The notes beneath the pieces are model-generated. The model was given only the letters and a program-made list of their open reading frames with translations. It made no database searches and was not told where the DNA came from. From the NCBI GenBank assembly GCA_027068385.1, contig JAMOTR010000021.1:1-30661 (forward strand): a stretch of DNA of 30,661 nt, given 5' to 3'. A program made the translations under genes and the position numbers. This document shows, piece after piece, positions 22,508 to 29,248 of the stretch; position 1 is the stretch's first letter, and each line of letters starts with the position of its first letter. The stretch comes from Candidatus Heimdallarchaeota archaeon. GTDB lineage: Archaea; Asgardarchaeota; Njordarchaeia; Njordarchaeales; JAMOTR01.

Positions 22508-22750
22508 ATGCTCTCGACCGGGGCGGTTTTAGCGTTCGTAGGCGTGATACTATTCATCTATGCGATATACGCGGCAAGGGAATCGGCGAAGACCGCGATG
22601 ATAACCTTAGGCGTATCGCTATTACTCATAGGCTTAGGACTCTTCCTAGGAATCACCGTTACGATATCGATCGAGACGGACTACCGGGTATCCATAGTGG
22701 TCTCGGTTATCGGATTAGTTCTACTAGCCCTCGCGTTACACGAGAAGTGA
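22508..22750 (+). CDS. Small membrane protein, family unknown
   Basis: The 80-residue protein is hydrophobic throughout, with about three spans (residues 4-22, 29-50 and 60-76) separated by short loops (AARESAKTA and ETDYRVS). It has no motif I recognise. Composition and a promoter box 27 bases upstream support a real gene. It ends 26 bases before pyrG on the same strand, but pyrG has its own T-rich promoter-like sequence, so co-transcription is not certain. Confidence 0.65.
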   Translation: MLSTGAVLAFVGVILFIYAIYAARESAKTAMITLGVSLLLIGLGLFLGITVTISIETDYRVSIVVSVIGLVLLALALHEK

Positions 22751-22751
22751 G

Positions 22752-22760
22752 TTTTTATTA
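22752..22760 (+). promoter_or_regulatory. Putative TATA box for pyrG
   Basis: TTTTTATTA followed by TTAATA lies about 20 bases before the pyrG ATG at 22777. It begins just after the stop of the small membrane protein and could also serve as its T-rich terminator. Confidence 0.4.
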
Positions 22761-22776
22761 TTAATACGTACGCTTA

Positions 22777-24309
22777 ATGCCCAACGTTATCGTCGTATTA
22801 GGGACCGTGATGAGTGGAATCGGGAAAGGTTCAATAGCCGCTTCTATAGCCTCGTTATTATCAGAGCGCGGTTATGATACGAACGTAATAAAGATGGACG
22901 GGTACCTTAATTACGACGCGGGAACTTTGGACCCTTATAGGCACGGGGAGGTTTTCGTCCTGGACGACGGAACGGAGTGCGACATGGACTTGGGGACGTA
23001 CGAGCGTTTTCTCTCCAAGAACCTCTCAGGAGATAACTATCTAACGTCCGGAAAGCTCTTCTACGAGATCATAAAGAAGGAGCGCGAGGGATATTTTAAA
23101 GGGGAGGACGTTCAGTTCGTACCGCACGTCGTAAACGACATCATAGAGAGGATACTCACGCTACCGGGGGAGTTCATTATAGTAGAAATAGGGGGTACTG
23201 CGGGCGACATAGAGAACTCGTACTTCATCGAGGCCGTAAGGCAACTTTCCAAGAGGGTCCCTACAGCGTTCGTGGTAGTAACGTACGTTCCGGAACCCCC
23301 GAGCATAGGGGAACAGAAGACGAAGCCGGCTCAGCAGGGTTTGCGCATTCTCTTATCTATGGGGGTCACACCGACGTTCATCGTCGCCCGCTCGCACAGG
23401 CCTCTAGAATACAAGGCTAAGTATAAACTCTCGCTATACGGGGGAGTACCGCTAGAGAACGTAATATCCGTCCCCGATCTTCCCTCGATCTATCATGTAC
23501 CCGTAGTGTTAGAGAAACAGGGGCTGATCTCTAAGATACTAAAGCTCTTCGGATACGAGGATGAGAGCAAGGGGACCCGGTGGGAGGGATTCGTAAAGAG
23601 GTGCGAGAGCTTAGAGGAGGAACTAACGATTGGGGTAATCGGAAAATACGCTGACTTCCCGGACGCGTACGTATCTATTAGGCACGCTTTGATACACGCG
23701 GGTGTAGCGGTAGGGAGAAAGCCTAAGATAATATGGATAAACACGCGTAAGGAGGTAAAAGAAGAGGATCTCTCTAGCCTAGAGGCGGCGGTGATACCCG
23801 GCGGATTCGGGAAGGAGGGGGCCGAAGGAATCATTAAGGCGCTAAAGATACTGAGGGAGAACGAAATACCTACGCTCGCGATATGCCGGGGGATGCAACT
23901 CTTAGCCGTGGAGATAGTTAGGGATCTAGTAGGATACTCGGACGCCCACACCACGGAGATAGATCCGAACACGAGGCATCCCGTGGTAATAGAAATGCCC
24001 GGATACTCTCGGGGACGCTTACGTAAGGGATTATATCCCGTATCTATCGTCCCGGGTACGCACCTATATGAGGTATATGGGTCTACAAAGACTTTGGAGA
24101 GACATAGACACCGCTTCTACGTAAACCCCGAGTACTTCGATGTGCTTAGGGACGCGGGAGCTAAGCTAAGCGCGCGGAGCGGAAGGATACTAGAAGGGAT
24201 AGAGATCGGAAGTATGATAGGGGTTCAGTTTCACCCTGAGTTCTTGTCGCGTCCAAGGGAGCCGTCTAAGCTGTTCTTAGACCTATATAAGAGAGCAATT
24301 TTTAAATAA
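22777..24309 (+). CDS. pyrG: CTP synthase
   Basis: The 510-residue enzyme aminates UTP to CTP using ATP and glutamine. The synthetase half has a P-loop around Lys17 (SGIGKGS), HGEVFVLDDGTECDMDLG at 57-74, EIGGTAGDIE at 137-146 and QKTKPAQQ. The glutaminase half has PGGFGKEGAEG, nucleophile Cys370 in AICRGMQ, RHRHRFYVNP, and the catalytic pair His486 and Glu488 in FHPE. It is diverged in several usually fixed places. SSLGKG is SGIGKG, the usual KxDPYxNVD is KMDGYLNYD, and the oxyanion-region CLGMQ is CRGMQ. Catalytic residues are all kept, so I expect it to be active. Confidence 0.95.
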   Translation: MPNVIVVLGTVMSGIGKGSIAASIASLLSERGYDTNVIKMDGYLNYDAGTLDPYRHGEVFVLDDGTECDMDLGTYERFLSKNLSGDNYLTSGKLFYEIIKKEREGYFKGEDVQFVPHVVNDIIERILTLPGEFIIVEIGGTAGDIENSYFIEAVRQLSKRVPTAFVVVTYVPEPPSIGEQKTKPAQQGLRILLSMGVTPTFIVARSHRPLEYKAKYKLSLYGGVPLENVISVPDLPSIYHVPVVLEKQGLISKILKLFGYEDESKGTRWEGFVKRCESLEEELTIGVIGKYADFPDAYVSIRHALIHAGVAVGRKPKIIWINTRKEVKEEDLSSLEAAVIPGGFGKEGAEGIIKALKILRENEIPTLAICRGMQLLAVEIVRDLVGYSDAHTTEIDPNTRHPVVIEMPGYSRGRLRKGLYPVSIVPGTHLYEVYGSTKTLERHRHRFYVNPEYFDVLRDAGAKLSARSGRILEGIEIGSMIGVQFHPEFLSRPREPSKLFLDLYKRAIFK

Positions 24310-24315
24310 AAGCGT

Positions 24316-24810
24316 TCACAGAAGCGATCTCTTAATGATCTCTAGCGCCTCCTTCTTGTTACCCCGACCTTTTACCTTCGTCCGCTTCCCCGGCTCTAGC
24401 TCCTTATAATGTTCGAAGAAGTGCTTAATCTCGTTTAATACAGCCTCTGGGAGGTCGTTTAGGTCTTGTATGTTCGAGTAACGCGGATCTATTTTCTCGT
24501 GAGGCACCGCTATGATCTTTTCGTCCTCCCCTTTCTCATCTTCCATGTATAGCACACCTATAGGCCTCGCGCGAACTACTACTCCGGGCGGTATCGGATC
24601 CTCCATGATGAGAAGGACGTCCAGCGGATCTCCATCAGGAGCCTTGGTGCTCGGTATTATTCCGTAGTTATAAGGATACACCATAGCCGTAAAGAGCTTC
24701 CTATCGAGATACACGATGCCGTCTTCGATCTCGAACTTCAGCCTCGAATCCTTAGGTATCTCGATCATCACGTAGATATCTTCGGGAGGGTTTTTCCCCG
24801 CGGGTATCAT
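24316..24810 (-). CDS. ppa: Inorganic pyrophosphatase, family I
   Basis: The 164-residue soluble enzyme splits pyrophosphate to phosphate with Mg ions. Family I signature DGDPLDVLL is present, along with the substrate-binding VYPYNYGIIPST, the late KIDPRYSNIQDL segment and the C-terminal HYKELEPGKRTKVKG. The N-terminus (PPEDIYVMIEIPKDSRLKFEI) is typical of the family. It starts 27 bases after the ferredoxin stop and is probably co-transcribed with it. It is convergent with pyrG with only 6 bases between stops. Confidence 0.97.
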   Translation of the reverse strand: MIPAGKNPPEDIYVMIEIPKDSRLKFEIEDGIVYLDRKLFTAMVYPYNYGIIPSTKAPDGDPLDVLLIMEDPIPPGVVVRARPIGVLYMEDEKGEDEKIIAVPHEKIDPRYSNIQDLNDLPEAVLNEIKHFFEHYKELEPGKRTKVKGRGNKKEALEIIKRSLL

Positions 24811-24837
24811 GTATATCTAATGAGTATGAAGAAAAAA

Positions 24838-25026
24838 TCACTCCTCCTCTATTATTATAGATCCGGTAGGACAGCTCTGAGCGGCCTCACGGACGCAGTC
24901 GGGGTTAGAGTTAGGATCTCCTATGATCTCGCTCTTTCCGTCGGGGCCTATCGCGAAGATGTCGGGACATAGAGAAGCGCATACTCCACATCCGATACAG
25001 GTGTCCTTCTCGATCCTCACCTTCAT
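24838..25026 (-). CDS. Single-cluster [4Fe-4S] ferredoxin
   Basis: The 62-residue protein resembles Pyrococcus furiosus ferredoxin. Cluster ligands are CIGCGVC (Cys 10, 13, 16) and the late CPTGSI cysteine; the remaining two cysteines (in LCPDI and DCVREA) match the pair that forms a disulfide in the Pyrococcus protein. Unlike that protein, the second ligand here is Cys, not Asp, so a complete four-Cys site is expected. It would carry electrons for 2-oxoacid oxidoreductases, one subunit of which is encoded divergently 83 bases away. A CAAATAG box is centred about 23 bases upstream of the ATG. Confidence 0.94.
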   Translation of the reverse strand: MKVRIEKDTCIGCGVCASLCPDIFAIGPDGKSEIIGDPNSNPDCVREAAQSCPTGSIIIEEE

Positions 25027-25109
25027 GCGAGATGCTGATCGTGCGCTATTTGAGGCTTTTCGGAAGAATAAATGCTACAGATTGAAAGCGAGTAACGGTA
25101 GCTATTGAT

Positions 25110-26264
25110 GTGAATGAGGAAACGATTTTTCCTTCGACGTATATGAATGGAGTGAACGTCCTAGAGAAGCTAAACGTTCCTTTAGGAAAGCCTCTTTACC
25201 TTCAAGGGAACCTAGCTATAGCTTATGGAGCTTTAGCCGCTGGGTGTAACTTCTACGCGGGGTATCCGATCACGCCCAGCTCCGAGATCATGCATTTCAT
25301 GGCCGAGCGGATCCCTAAGTTAGGGGGCGTATTCATACAAGCGGAGGACGAGTTAGCGGCCATCAATATGCTCATAGGTGCTTCCCTCACCGGGGCTAAG
25401 CCCATGACCGCGACTAGCGGACCGGGATTCTCGCTAATGCAGGAAGCCATCGGCCTCGCTGTAGCGTATGAGGCCCCGATCGTGATCGTTAACGTAATGC
25501 GTACCGGACCCTCTACCGGGATCCCTACGAGGCTCTATCAAGGAGACATAATACAAGCGATGCGCGGCTCTCATGGGGATTACGAAACCATAGTTCTCGC
25601 CCCGCATTCCGTACAGACGGCCTTCGAGATTACGTTTAAGGCCTTCGAATACGCGGAGAAGTTCCGTAATCCCGTAATAGTACTAGCCGACGAAACTATA
25701 GGACACCTAAGTGAGCGCGTCGAATTGGAGCCTCTAGAGCCTAAGGAAAGTAGAAAGAACCCAGTCCCCGAAACGAGCCCTATGATACTATTAGGGGAGG
25801 GTAAGAACGTGTTCTATACCGGATTAGCTCATAGGGAGGACGGCCTTCCTACGATCTCGATAGACGCGTTCGAGAGGTATATAAATAGGCTCGTGAATAA
25901 GATCCGCAACCACGCTAGCGAGATCTTCGAGTACGAGACGTTATATCTCGAAGACGCTGATGTAATACTATTGTCTTATGGCTCCGCCTCCCGCTCCGCG
26001 GAATACGCGGTGAAGAAGCTACGTAAGGAAGGAAAGAGGGTGGGCTTCATCAGGCTCTTCACGCTAAATCCGATAGACGGAGATAAACTAGAGAAGCTCG
26101 TGGACGGTCGTAAGACGTTCGTCGTAGAATCGAACGCGGGTCAGCTCGTTAGAATCATAAACTACTACATAGACGCGGACCCTATGAGCTTCCCCATACC
26201 CGAGCTGCCGAAACCGAAGGAAATCATAAAGAGGCTTAAGGATTATATCCGAAGGTTCTTTTAA
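25110..26264 (+). CDS. korA: 2-oxoacid:ferredoxin oxidoreductase, alpha subunit (KorA-type)
   Basis: The 384-residue protein is the pyrimidine-binding and domain II part of a 2-oxoacid:ferredoxin oxidoreductase. It is most like 2-oxoglutarate-type KorA. Recognisable parts are QGNLAIAYGALAAGCNFYAG, the YPITPSSE motif at 52-59, TSGPGFSLMQEAIG, RTGPSTGIPT and, in the second half, LLSYGSASRSAEYAV and TFVVESNAGQL. The start is GTG at 25110 with an in-frame ATG 33 bases later. The thiamine-diphosphate-binding beta subunit, normally directly downstream, is absent: an SRP RNA gene and convergent lysS follow. Its partner must be elsewhere. The substrate is inferred from family resemblance only. Confidence 0.88.
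   Translation: MNEETIFPSTYMNGVNVLEKLNVPLGKPLYLQGNLAIAYGALAAGCNFYAGYPITPSSEIMHFMAERIPKLGGVFIQAEDELAAINMLIGASLTGAKPMTATSGPGFSLMQEAIGLAVAYEAPIVIVNVMRTGPSTGIPTRLYQGDIIQAMRGSHGDYETIVLAPHSVQTAFEITFKAFEYAEKFRNPVIVLADETIGHLSERVELEPLEPKESRKNPVPETSPMILLGEGKNVFYTGLAHREDGLPTISIDAFERYINRLVNKIRNHASEIFEYETLYLEDADVILLSYGSASRSAEYAVKKLRKEGKRVGFIRLFTLNPIDGDKLEKLVDGRKTFVVESNAGQLVRIINYYIDADPMSFPIPELPKPKEIIKRLKDYIRRFF
26242..26248 (+). promoter_or_regulatory. Putative TATA box for SRP RNA
   Basis: ATTATAT within the 3' end of korA is centred 26 bases before 26271, the first base of the outermost SRP RNA helix. It therefore predicts the RNA 5' end at or near 26271. Confidence 0.55.
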
Positions 26265-26270
26265 GTTAAC

Positions 26271-26421
26271 GCCCGATGATCCCCCGCCCGTGGGGTCCCG
26301 CCCTGAGGCCCAACCTCGGCCGTAGGGCCGGGGAAAGGCCTCTTAGCGGGCCGGGGTCAGGCCCGGGAGGGAGCAGCTACCGGCCCGGGGGCGGGGCGCC
26401 CACGGGTACGGGGGTGAGGGC
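26271..26421 (+). ncRNA. Signal recognition particle RNA (S domain and helix 5 only)
   Basis: This very GC-rich stretch folds as archaeal SRP RNA. Helix 5 pairs 26271-26303 with 26389-26421, with a few internal loops. Helix 6 (about 26305-26342) ends in a GUAG loop at 26322-26325, the GNAR tetraloop bound by SRP19. Helix 8 (26347-26387) has an eight-pair base, the GGTCAGG and GAGCAGC loop strands that bind SRP54, and a GGGA tetraloop at 26365-26368. The total is about 150 bases against about 300 for usual archaeal SRP RNAs. The sequence between the korA stop and helix 5 is only six bases, and nothing downstream resembles Alu-domain helices 2-4. The exact 3' end is uncertain. Confidence 0.92.
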
Positions 26422-26430
26422 CACAAAAAC

Positions 26431-26484
26431 TCAGTGGACCGAGTTTTCCTCATCGAAAAACTCAGAGGTACTCCCGCTCATCAT
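26431..26484 (-). ncRNA. C/D box guide sRNA downstream of lysS
   Basis: On the minus strand, 13 bases after the lysS stop, are C (ATGATGA, 26478-26484), D' (CTGA, 26462-26465), C' (ATGAGGA, one change from consensus, 26447-26453) and D (CTGA, 26431-26434). Both C-to-D' and C'-to-D spacers are exactly 12 bases. The guides are GCGGGAGTACCT (D') and AAACTCGGTCCA (D). The D' guide complements AGGUACUCC, a sequence I recall from 23S rRNA just before the peptidyl transferase GGGGAUAAC segment. The N+5 rule would then mark the A equivalent to E. coli A2439. The RNA ends about ten bases from the SRP RNA end, tail to tail. Confidence 0.78.
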
Positions 26485-26485
26485 C

Positions 26486-26499
26486 GAGTAAAAATACTC
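26486..26499. repeat. Short inverted repeat at the lysS stop
   Basis: GAGTA-AAAA-TACTC forms a five-pair hairpin with a four-base loop. It spans the end of the lysS stop codon and lies directly before the C box of the minus-strand sRNA. It may separate lysS from the sRNA by termination or processing, but this is a guess. Confidence 0.4.
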
Positions 26500-28063
26500 A
26501 TAAGTACTCCCTTATACGCTTTATCACGAACTCCTTCGGTAACGTGGAGAAGAGGTTCGCGATGCGAGGGCCGCTTTCTTTCCCTATGAATATCTTATAG
26601 AGGAACTTAAATAGGCGTCTTATAGTCCTCTTATCGAGTCCCTCGTTTACCCTCTTCATCCCCTCCACTATCGCTTCTGGAGTCCGTTCTACGTTCTCTA
26701 ACTCTTCCGCGAGCCTCTTTAAGATCGGCTTGAGATCTCCGGGGTCTTCCTCGGGAGCTTCGGTGAGTATTTCTATCCTCATCCTCTCGGGAGCATACCT
26801 CTTAGCCCGATTATAAGAGAGCTCCAGAAGGCTCTCGATACGCTTTATATCGTATTCCTCGAGCTTTTCCGGTATGATTCCGGAGATCCTGAGGCGCTTT
26901 ATCGCCTCCTCTAACTTGTTTTCCCTCGGTAGCGTTTGAGATAGGATGGCCATGTGTTCGTAAGGAACTTGTACGGGGATCCTCTCGTAAGGTTCGCTTA
27001 AGAGGGAGAGCTCGTAACTCCTCGTTTCTTCGTCTTTAACGCCTTCGTAATACTTACTCTCCGCCTTGTAGAAGCGTTGATAATACAACGGTATCTCCTC
27101 CAGGCTTAGTACCACTCTTTTATGCGGATCTACCACGAGAAACAGGAAACGAAGCACCTCCGGCCGCGCGACTTCGAGCCGATCCTTGGGCGTGAAGCCC
27201 ACGAAAGAGGAACTAGACATGTCGCGTTCCACCTTATTCTTACGTTCCGCTACCCGTTCGTACCACTCTCCTTCAGGAGGCGTGATGCCTAACGCTTGAG
27301 CTAGCTCGTTACATGAGTCCCTAGAACCTCCCGGGGCCGCGTGATCCTTACCGTAGGGCTCGAAGTCCACGTTTAAGTACTTCCGTACGGCTACCCGTTC
27401 TAACCTCCGGTTTAGTTTACCTTTATAGTAAGGAACTACCCCCTCGTTCCCGCACGCGTTACAACGATATTTGAACATGCCGTCCTTATATTCTAAAGCC
27501 TCCGCGGAATCTATGCGTCTACAACGCTCACACTGTGGGTTAAACGGTATCCGACCCTCAGGGAAGGGTCTCCTCTTGCGGTATTTATTAATTATCTCCC
27601 TCACTATCTCGCGCTTCTCCACGAACTCCTCGATGATCTCGCGCATGCGTTCCGTTTTATACATCTCGTCGGTCCTCACTACCTCTATCTTAGCGGAGGT
27701 GAAGCGATCGATATAAGGGCCGAAGTCGGACCGATAGTGCTCTACCCGATTATCGTGGCACCCTTTAGGATCGGGAACTTCTATTAGCGGCCGGCCGCGA
27801 TAACGCTCGCCTCCGGATTCGAATTGCTCCACCTGAGGCCTCTTGCCCTTCCGCGCGTCCATCGTGTATAATGTAATAAAGAGCTTCGTCCTGAAGCCGC
27901 GCTTACGTAGTTCCCTAGCTAATACATCGTTCATGATCACCTCACCGCGGAGGCGTCCGACGTGCTGTAGGCCGGAGACGGATAATCCACCGTTGAACAC
28001 GATCTCCTTCTTACCTTCGAACCTCTTCGCTAGCCTTTCTACGAGTTCGTCAACCCAATGCAT
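26498..28063 (-). CDS. lysS: Lysyl-tRNA synthetase, class I
   Basis: The 521-residue enzyme charges tRNA-Lys and is of the class I type used by most archaea. The HIGH equivalent is HVGR at residues 34-37 after SVSGLQ, a zinc ribbon uses Cys 178, 181, 201 and 204, and the active-site loop is YGKDHAAPGGSRDS at 237-250. The KMSKS region, commonly KMSSSKG in this family, reads DMSSSS at 281-286 followed by FVGFT, so both lysines are missing. The helical anticodon-binding C-terminus (residues about 360-521) appears complete. The ATG at 28063 lies inside the MBL gene (25-base overlap), so it is part of the tup-MBL-lysS transcript. A C/D sRNA follows the stop. Confidence 0.93.
   Translation of the reverse strand: MHWVDELVERLAKRFEGKKEIVFNGGLSVSGLQHVGRLRGEVIMNDVLARELRKRGFRTKLFITLYTMDARKGKRPQVEQFESGGERYRGRPLIEVPDPKGCHDNRVEHYRSDFGPYIDRFTSAKIEVVRTDEMYKTERMREIIEEFVEKREIVREIINKYRKRRPFPEGRIPFNPQCERCRRIDSAEALEYKDGMFKYRCNACGNEGVVPYYKGKLNRRLERVAVRKYLNVDFEPYGKDHAAPGGSRDSCNELAQALGITPPEGEWYERVAERKNKVERDMSSSSFVGFTPKDRLEVARPEVLRFLFLVVDPHKRVVLSLEEIPLYYQRFYKAESKYYEGVKDEETRSYELSLLSEPYERIPVQVPYEHMAILSQTLPRENKLEEAIKRLRISGIIPEKLEEYDIKRIESLLELSYNRAKRYAPERMRIEILTEAPEEDPGDLKPILKRLAEELENVERTPEAIVEGMKRVNEGLDKRTIRRLFKFLYKIFIGKESGPRIANLFSTLPKEFVIKRIREYL
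26511..26517 (-). promoter_or_regulatory. Putative TATA box for the minus-strand sRNA
   Basis: The minus strand reads GTATAAG inside the last codons of lysS, centred about 30 bases before the C box at 26484. That would start transcription near 26488. Processing from the lysS transcript is the alternative. Confidence 0.35.
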
Positions 28064-28689
28064 GAGAAGATCTTTACGGGTAAGAAAAATCGAGTTACCT
28101 CGAGCACGTCTTCGGGCTTTATCGATCCCCGGTGTGCCGTAATGATGAGCTCGGAATGTTCCGCTACGTCACGCATGTGCTCAGCGAGCCTTCCCGTAAA
28201 TTTCTCTCCGCTTTTTAAGAGGCTCTCTATCTCGGGCTTCGGAGGAAAAGAGTCACCCACGAACGCGTATCCCTTTACGACGAACACGAGGTGACCAGGA
28301 AAATGTAAGTCCGTGCTCTTCACGTAAACGTCATCCAATATCTCCTCCCGACCCCTTGGTGAAACCTTTAGGAGATTTAAGGAATCGCGAATCGCGTTCC
28401 TTATTCTATACCGACGTTCTCCCTCGCTATATTTATCCCGTACGGGATTCCGGGTGAGCCTCGCCTCGGGGAAGGCTATAGCGTTACCCAAGTGATCGAG
28501 ATGGGGATGGGTGAGAAGCATTAACTCCACATCCCTATACGATAGCTCATAAGCGACGCGGAATATGTCCCTAGGGGAGCCCGGTTCCACTAATAGCCCT
28601 AAATCCTCGAAAAACCGCACCTCTGTAGACGGTGTCGGAAAGGGTATCCCCTTCTCGTATAACATCCTTCCCCTCACTATCTTCCTCAT
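28039..28689 (-). CDS. Metallo-beta-lactamase fold hydrolase
   Basis: The 216-residue protein has the metal site THPHLDHLGN (HxHxDH), a second His in HFPGHLVFV, the Asp of FVGDSF and a late His in ITAHRG, so both metal sites look complete. It is shorter than beta-CASP or glyoxalase II proteins and has no extra domain. Substrate is unknown. The ATG at 28689 would make a 119-base overlap with tupC. An ATG at 28665, preceded by GAGGGGAAGG, gives 208 residues and is a good alternative start. It sits between the tungstate transporter and lysS on the same strand with overlaps on both sides, so all are probably co-transcribed. Confidence 0.85.
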   Translation of the reverse strand: MRKIVRGRMLYEKGIPFPTPSTEVRFFEDLGLLVEPGSPRDIFRVAYELSYRDVELMLLTHPHLDHLGNAIAFPEARLTRNPVRDKYSEGERRYRIRNAIRDSLNLLKVSPRGREEILDDVYVKSTDLHFPGHLVFVVKGYAFVGDSFPPKPEIESLLKSGEKFTGRLAEHMRDVAEHSELIITAHRGSIKPEDVLEVTRFFLPVKIFSCIGLTNS

Positions 28690-29248
28690 ATTTTTGAAGC
28701 TTACCGTTAAATAAGCGAAACACCTTATCCGCGAGCCTCATAAGTGATGGTTCGTGTGTGATTAGTAACACTCCTTTACGCCTCCTAAGCTCCTCTATCG
28801 TGAGTTTTACGTCGCGGAGCGAATCTATGCCCGACTCCGGTTCATCGAGAACCACATAAGGGTGTCTTGAGGAGAACGCCGCTTGTAGATGAACGCGCTT
28901 TTTCCGCCCTAAGGAAAGGCGCTTACACTTCTTATCAAGAACTTTATTCACGCCTAACCGCGGCAATAAATCGATCTCCCCCACGAGCTCTAAGTACTCC
29001 TTAACGGACAAGTCCAACAGCCTACCGTCCTGGAACGCGACGTATACTTTTCCGAGAGGATCCTCCCCGTCCGCCTCTACGAATCCTTTATGAGGTCTCC
29101 ACAATCCGGCCATTACCATACCCAACGTACTCTTCCCGCTTCCGTTCGGACCTATTACGGCCACCACGCTCCTCCTATGTATTAATAAAGAGACGCCCTT
29201 TAGGATCCGTTCCCCCCTCTTATACCGTATCCCTTCGCCCCTCCGCAT
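28571..29248 (-). CDS. tupC: Tungstate-type ABC importer, ATP-binding subunit
   Basis: The 225-residue ATPase has Walker A GPNGSGKST, an ABC signature LSLGRKKRV, Walker B VVLDEP with D-loop SGIDSL, and the switch His in LLITHEP. It starts 29 bases before the end of tupB. The N-terminus is a few residues shorter than usual before the A-loop region. The last 40 residues (after NGKLQKYEE) overlap the MBL gene and are probably a dispensable tail. The specificity, tungstate or a related oxyanion, is inferred from tupA and tupB. Confidence 0.88.
   Translation of the reverse strand: MRRGEGIRYKRGERILKGVSLLIHRRSVVAVIGPNGSGKSTLGMVMAGLWRPHKGFVEADGEDPLGKVYVAFQDGRLLDLSVKEYLELVGEIDLLPRLGVNKVLDKKCKRLSLGRKKRVHLQAAFSSRHPYVVLDEPESGIDSLRDVKLTIEELRRRKGVLLITHEPSLMRLADKVFRLFNGKLQKYEEDSEGKDVIREGDTLSDTVYRGAVFRGFRAISGTGLP

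Noticed and set aside
26426..26447. AAAACTC/GAGTTTT hairpin as a dedicated SRP RNA terminator
   Set aside because: The same bases are accounted for by the D box and 12-base guide of the minus-strand sRNA, so the pairing may be incidental. I do not list it as a terminator, although T-rich ends here could still stop transcription.
26276..26491. Open frame of 71 codons rich in Gly, Pro and Arg on plus
   Set aside because: It lies over the SRP RNA and the antisense of the sRNA. The composition is that of a translated GC-rich RNA helix, not a protein.
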